Of a stretch of 7,471 bases of DNA, positions 5,296 through 7,471 are shown in pieces. Position 1 is the stretch's first letter. Each line of letters starts with the position of its first letter. Position numbers and translations under genes: made by a program. The notes beneath the pieces are model-generated. The model was not told where the DNA came from. It saw nothing but the letters and a program-made list of their open reading frames with translations, and did no database searches. Source of the stretch: an uncultured bacterium (lineage in GTDB: Bacteria > Verrucomicrobiota > Kiritimatiellia > RFP12 > UBA1067); NCBI GenBank assembly GCA_900547945.1, contig URIT01000144.1:1-7471 (forward strand), written 5' to 3'.

Positions 5296-7127
5296 GGCGT
5301 CTCCTTCGCCTCCGCGCGGCCCGGCACGACCACGTAGTCGAGCGGCGGCACCGCGTGCCCCTCGACCGAAACCGCCTGCGCGCCGTAGTTGGCGAGCAGA
5401 CGCGAACCGTCCGCATAGGTGACGCGCACGACGCCCGGCGCCACCGTCTCGTGCCGCTCCATGAACTGGAACTGCAGCGCGCTGCGGCGGGCGTACTCGT
5501 CGCAGCCCGCCTTGATCCACGCGACGCCCTGGCGCATCTTCTCGTCCGTCGTCGCCTCCAGGTCGATCGTGCCCATCGACGGCGGACGCCCCGTCACGAA
5601 CTGGGAGTGCCAGTAGTAGGTGGGCCGGCCGCCGAACTCCGCGAGCTTCAGCAGGGAGCGGCGGTCCGGGTTCGCCGTGCAGTTGATCATCGTGCGGAAC
5701 GGCGTGGAGAGGACGATGCCGTGGTAGACGAGCTGCCAGAGGGGCACGTAGTCGTCCACCATCCTGTTGCGCGGCGGCTCGAAGGGCTTCACCCACTGGA
5801 CGGTAAGGGCGGAGTCGACCGAGCCGATGCAGAAGTCGAACGCCCCCTCGCTCGCGCTGCCGCCGAAGGTCGCGCGCAGCTCGTCGAGGATGTGCGCCTC
5901 CCACACGGCGCGCTGGCCGTTGTTCAGGCGGTGGCGCCCGTCGGGACAGGGGAAGAGGCCCCGGCTCGTCGTCACGTCCACGTAGAAGAGCCCCCTGAAG
6001 CCGAGCGTCGCCATCTCGGCGCACTGCTTCGGGCAGAACCGCTCGTAGGCGCGCTGGGGGCACATCGTGTAGAGCCGCCCGCCGCCCCAACTCGTCTTGC
6101 CCTTCCTGAGCGTGCCGTCCGGGTTCTTCTCGACGACGTACTCGCTGTCCCACGTATCCGCGATCATGTAGCAGTCGCGGAACGAGGAGTGGCCCACGAT
6201 CTGGTAGCCCGCCGCCTGCGCGTGGCGCACGCAGTCCTTCAGCTTCGCCTCGCCGCCGAGGAACGGCTCCACGGGGAAGATCTGCGGGAAGCGTCCGTCG
6301 TGCCCGCCCACGTTCCAGCCAACGAGGCAGAACTCCGCGCCGTCCACGCCCTGCCGCCGGCACTCGTCCACGATCTCCTTCACGCGGTCGAACGTGACGA
6401 CGGGCCGGACGGGCGGCTCGTTGCGCGTCACCTGGTCCGGCACCGGGCTCGGCACCGGCTTCCACGCCTGGCGGATGCGCACCTCGGGGTGGCGCGCCGC
6501 GTAGGCGAGGAGCGGCTGGTCCCTGACGCGCGCCGCGATCGGGCGGCACGCGCCGCGCCCCAGCTGGTAGGCGCGGTAGCGGCGGGCGATGCCCGAATAG
6601 TCCGCGTCGTCGCCCGTCAGGAACGTGTACTCCACGGCGATGTCCTCGTAGACGTCGTCCATGAACCGATCAAAGAGGGCGTAGACGCAGTATGCGCCCT
6701 TCCTCGCCTCGGCGACGAGCGAGAGGGAGTGGGGCATCCCCGTCACGATCGCGCAGAACGTCGCGCGCGGCGTCTTGAGGCCGTACATCGGCATCGGCAC
6801 GTGCCAGCCCTCGCGCACGCGCCCGTCCGTCTCGTGGAAGCGGCCGAGCGTGTTGTTCGGGAACACCCAGTAGCCCGCCTCGCCCGTCTTCGCCGTCGCG
6901 AAGTCGGGCTTCAGGGCGACGCTCTTCACGCCGGGCGGAATCGCGGCGCGCGGCCAGACGAAGCGGGCCCGGCCGTCCCGGATCTCCAGCGGGCGCGTCT
7001 CCCGCACCGTCCGGCCGTCCGCCGTCACCGTCTCCACCGTCATCGTCGCCGTCTGCGCGGCACACGCCCAGACGCACGCCCACGCGCCGAGAACGGTGCC
7101 GGCCCGCAGCCTTGTCGCAATCGTCAT
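5292..7127 (-). CDS. Secreted GH101/GH129-like (DUF5696-type) putative glycoside hydrolase
   Basis: 611 residues from the ATG at 7127. A signal peptide (about 1-25) with basic residues and a hydrophobic Ala/Cys/Trp stretch implies export; no clear lipobox is seen. A beta-rich N-terminal part (to about residue 200) precedes a TIM-barrel-like region with GWNVGGHDGRFP (H276, D277) and GYQIVGHSSFRDCY. GLFYVDVTTSRG contains D384, then VWEAHILDEL and GGSASEGAFDF contain E427. Order and spacing resemble endo-alpha-N-acetylgalactosaminidases of GH101 and GH129, where the Asp of YVDV is the nucleophile and a later Glu the acid/base, so D384 and E427 are my catalytic candidates. A short beta C-terminal domain ends the protein. 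It is much shorter than typical multi-domain GH101 enzymes, and substrate is unknown. Fourteen Cys fall in the mature part. The start at 7127 is preferred over the ATG at 7136, because AAGGG lies nine bases upstream of the former but directly abuts the latter. The stop overlaps the EEP start. Confidence 0.8.
   Translation of the reverse strand: MTIATRLRAGTVLGAWACVWACAAQTATMTVETVTADGRTVRETRPLEIRDGRARFVWPRAAIPPGVKSVALKPDFATAKTGEAGYWVFPNNTLGRFHETDGRVREGWHVPMPMYGLKTPRATFCAIVTGMPHSLSLVAEARKGAYCVYALFDRFMDDVYEDIAVEYTFLTGDDADYSGIARRYRAYQLGRGACRPIAARVRDQPLLAYAARHPEVRIRQAWKPVPSPVPDQVTRNEPPVRPVVTFDRVKEIVDECRRQGVDGAEFCLVGWNVGGHDGRFPQIFPVEPFLGGEAKLKDCVRHAQAAGYQIVGHSSFRDCYMIADTWDSEYVVEKNPDGTLRKGKTSWGGGRLYTMCPQRAYERFCPKQCAEMATLGFRGLFYVDVTTSRGLFPCPDGRHRLNNGQRAVWEAHILDELRATFGGSASEGAFDFCIGSVDSALTVQWVKPFEPPRNRMVDDYVPLWQLVYHGIVLSTPFRTMINCTANPDRRSLLKLAEFGGRPTYYWHSQFVTGRPPSMGTIDLEATTDEKMRQGVAWIKAGCDEYARRSALQFQFMERHETVAPGVVRVTYADGSRLLANYGAQAVSVEGHAVPPLDYVVVPGRAEAKETP
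5301..5306 (-). promoter_or_regulatory. Shine-Dalgarno of the EEP lipoprotein gene
   Basis: AAGGAG lies five bases before the ATG at 5293-5295, inside the last codons (AKETP) of the upstream glycosidase-like gene, whose TGA overlaps the ATG. This decides the start and implies coupled translation. Confidence 0.8.
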
Positions 7128-7136
7128 GCAGTCCAT

Positions 7137-7141
7137 CCCTT
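7137..7141 (-). promoter_or_regulatory. Probable Shine-Dalgarno deciding the glycosidase start
   Basis: AAGGG is nine bases upstream of the ATG at 7125-7127 and has zero spacing to the in-frame ATG at 7134-7136. Ribosome spacing favours the downstream ATG; choosing the other adds only Met-Asp-Cys. The match is modest. Confidence 0.45.
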
Positions 7142-7157
7142 CAGGTTCCGGCGCACA

Positions 7158-7471
7158 CTAGAGGAAGAGCATGCTCCAGAGGTTCGCCGTGCCGTAGAGT
7201 TCGTCGCGCGAAATGCGGATGAGGAGGCGGTCCATCTTCCCGTCGTGCCAGCTCATGCAGCCGAGGCCGTCGCCGCGCGCGCGCCGCAGGAGGCGCAGCA
7301 TCACGTGGAGCTTCGCGCTGTCCATCGGCATCATCTTCGCCGCCACCTTCGGCAGGCAGAGCCGCAGCACCGTCGTGGGCGAGCAGAAGAGCGCGTTCGC
7401 CGTGGCGGGCAGCGCCCGCGCCTCGGGCAGGATCTTCGCGAGGCGCGCGGCGGGCGGCGCGGCGGGCGGCG
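7158..7471 (-). CDS. C-terminal part of an unrecognised protein with Ala/Pro linker
   Basis: The last 103 residues of a gene that enters from the right edge; it ends with TAG at 7158-7160. I do not recognise the family. The visible part opens with a PPAAPPAAR linker and continues as a compact domain (ARLAKILPEARALPATANAL, then helical basic stretches such as HVMLRLLRRARGDG). It closes with SWHDGKMDRLLIRISRDELY and a hydrophobic NLWSMLFL end. No transmembrane helix or catalytic motif is evident. An internal GTG at 7370 could act as a start, but the frame is open and protein-like above it to the edge, so an N-terminally truncated larger protein is the better reading. The stop is 30 bases before the chosen start of the glycosidase-like gene (21 before the alternative ATG), with no terminator between, so it probably belongs to the same transcript. 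Confidence 0.7.
   Translation of the reverse strand, partial: PPAAPPAARLAKILPEARALPATANALFCSPTTVLRLCLPKVAAKMMPMDSAKLHVMLRLLRRARGDGLGCMSWHDGKMDRLLIRISRDELYGTANLWSMLFL
7448..7471. repeat. Two perfect 12-base tandem copies coding for Ala/Pro linker
   Basis: CGGCGGGCGGCG occurs twice back to back, ending exactly at the window edge, so more copies may follow outside. Read on the minus strand it encodes a PPAA repeat in the linker of the unrecognised protein. Such repeats expand and contract by slippage and usually form flexible linkers. Confidence 0.7.

Noticed and set aside
4510..5337. A 275-codon plus-strand frame opposite the EEP gene
   Set aside because: It has the same shadow composition and no domain, while the minus-strand gene has a lipobox and a full set of EEP catalytic motifs.
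4451..5416. N-terminal extension of gpsA by 322 codons in the same frame
   Set aside because: The frame stays open by chance through the EEP gene. The extension is Arg/Gly/Ala-rich nonsense, whereas the normal GpsA start MKIAVIG is at 4450.

Overview
The window is a compact, very GC-rich block in which every supported gene lies on the minus strand. Transcription runs from the right edge to the left edge. Protein similarity and the mix of secreted glycosidases with Gram-negative envelope genes suggest a polysaccharide-degrading member of the PVC group (Verrucomicrobiota, Kiritimatiellota or Lentisphaerota). That is an inference from gene content, because no rRNA or other phylogenetic marker is present.

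In transcription order the layout is as follows. The C-terminal part of an unrecognised protein with an Ala/Pro-rich linker enters from the right (7158-7471). Next is a secreted glycosidase-like TIM-barrel protein with GH101/GH129/DUF5696-type motifs (5292-7127), then a lipoprotein of the endonuclease/exonuclease/phosphatase (EEP) family (4483-5295). These are followed by gpsA, glycerol-3-phosphate dehydrogenase (3464-4450), a single-pass MCE/MlaD-type lipid-transport protein (2683-3459), and a secreted GH2 beta-galactosidase of the LacZ type (1-2686), whose C-terminus is cut off by the left edge.

The genes are packed tightly. Two junctions are 4-base ATGA stop/start overlaps with nearly the same Shine-Dalgarno sequence, one is a 4-base gap, and two are gaps of about 30 bases. 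The gap before gpsA carries an AT-rich extended -10 sequence placed so that transcription would start at, or a few bases before, the gpsA ATG. This suggests an internal promoter and a leaderless mRNA for gpsA-MCE-lacZ. No gene-free stretch longer than 32 bases exists, and I see no tRNA, rRNA, CRISPR array, insertion sequence or convincing terminator.

Functionally, three lipid or envelope-linked genes (EEP lipoprotein, gpsA, MCE) sit between two exported glycosidases. I cannot show a wholly new system here. The points most worth checking are the extra alpha/beta-like domain at the front of the beta-galactosidase, the short GH101-like enzyme, the apparently leaderless gpsA, and the translational coupling of an orphan MCE gene to lacZ.
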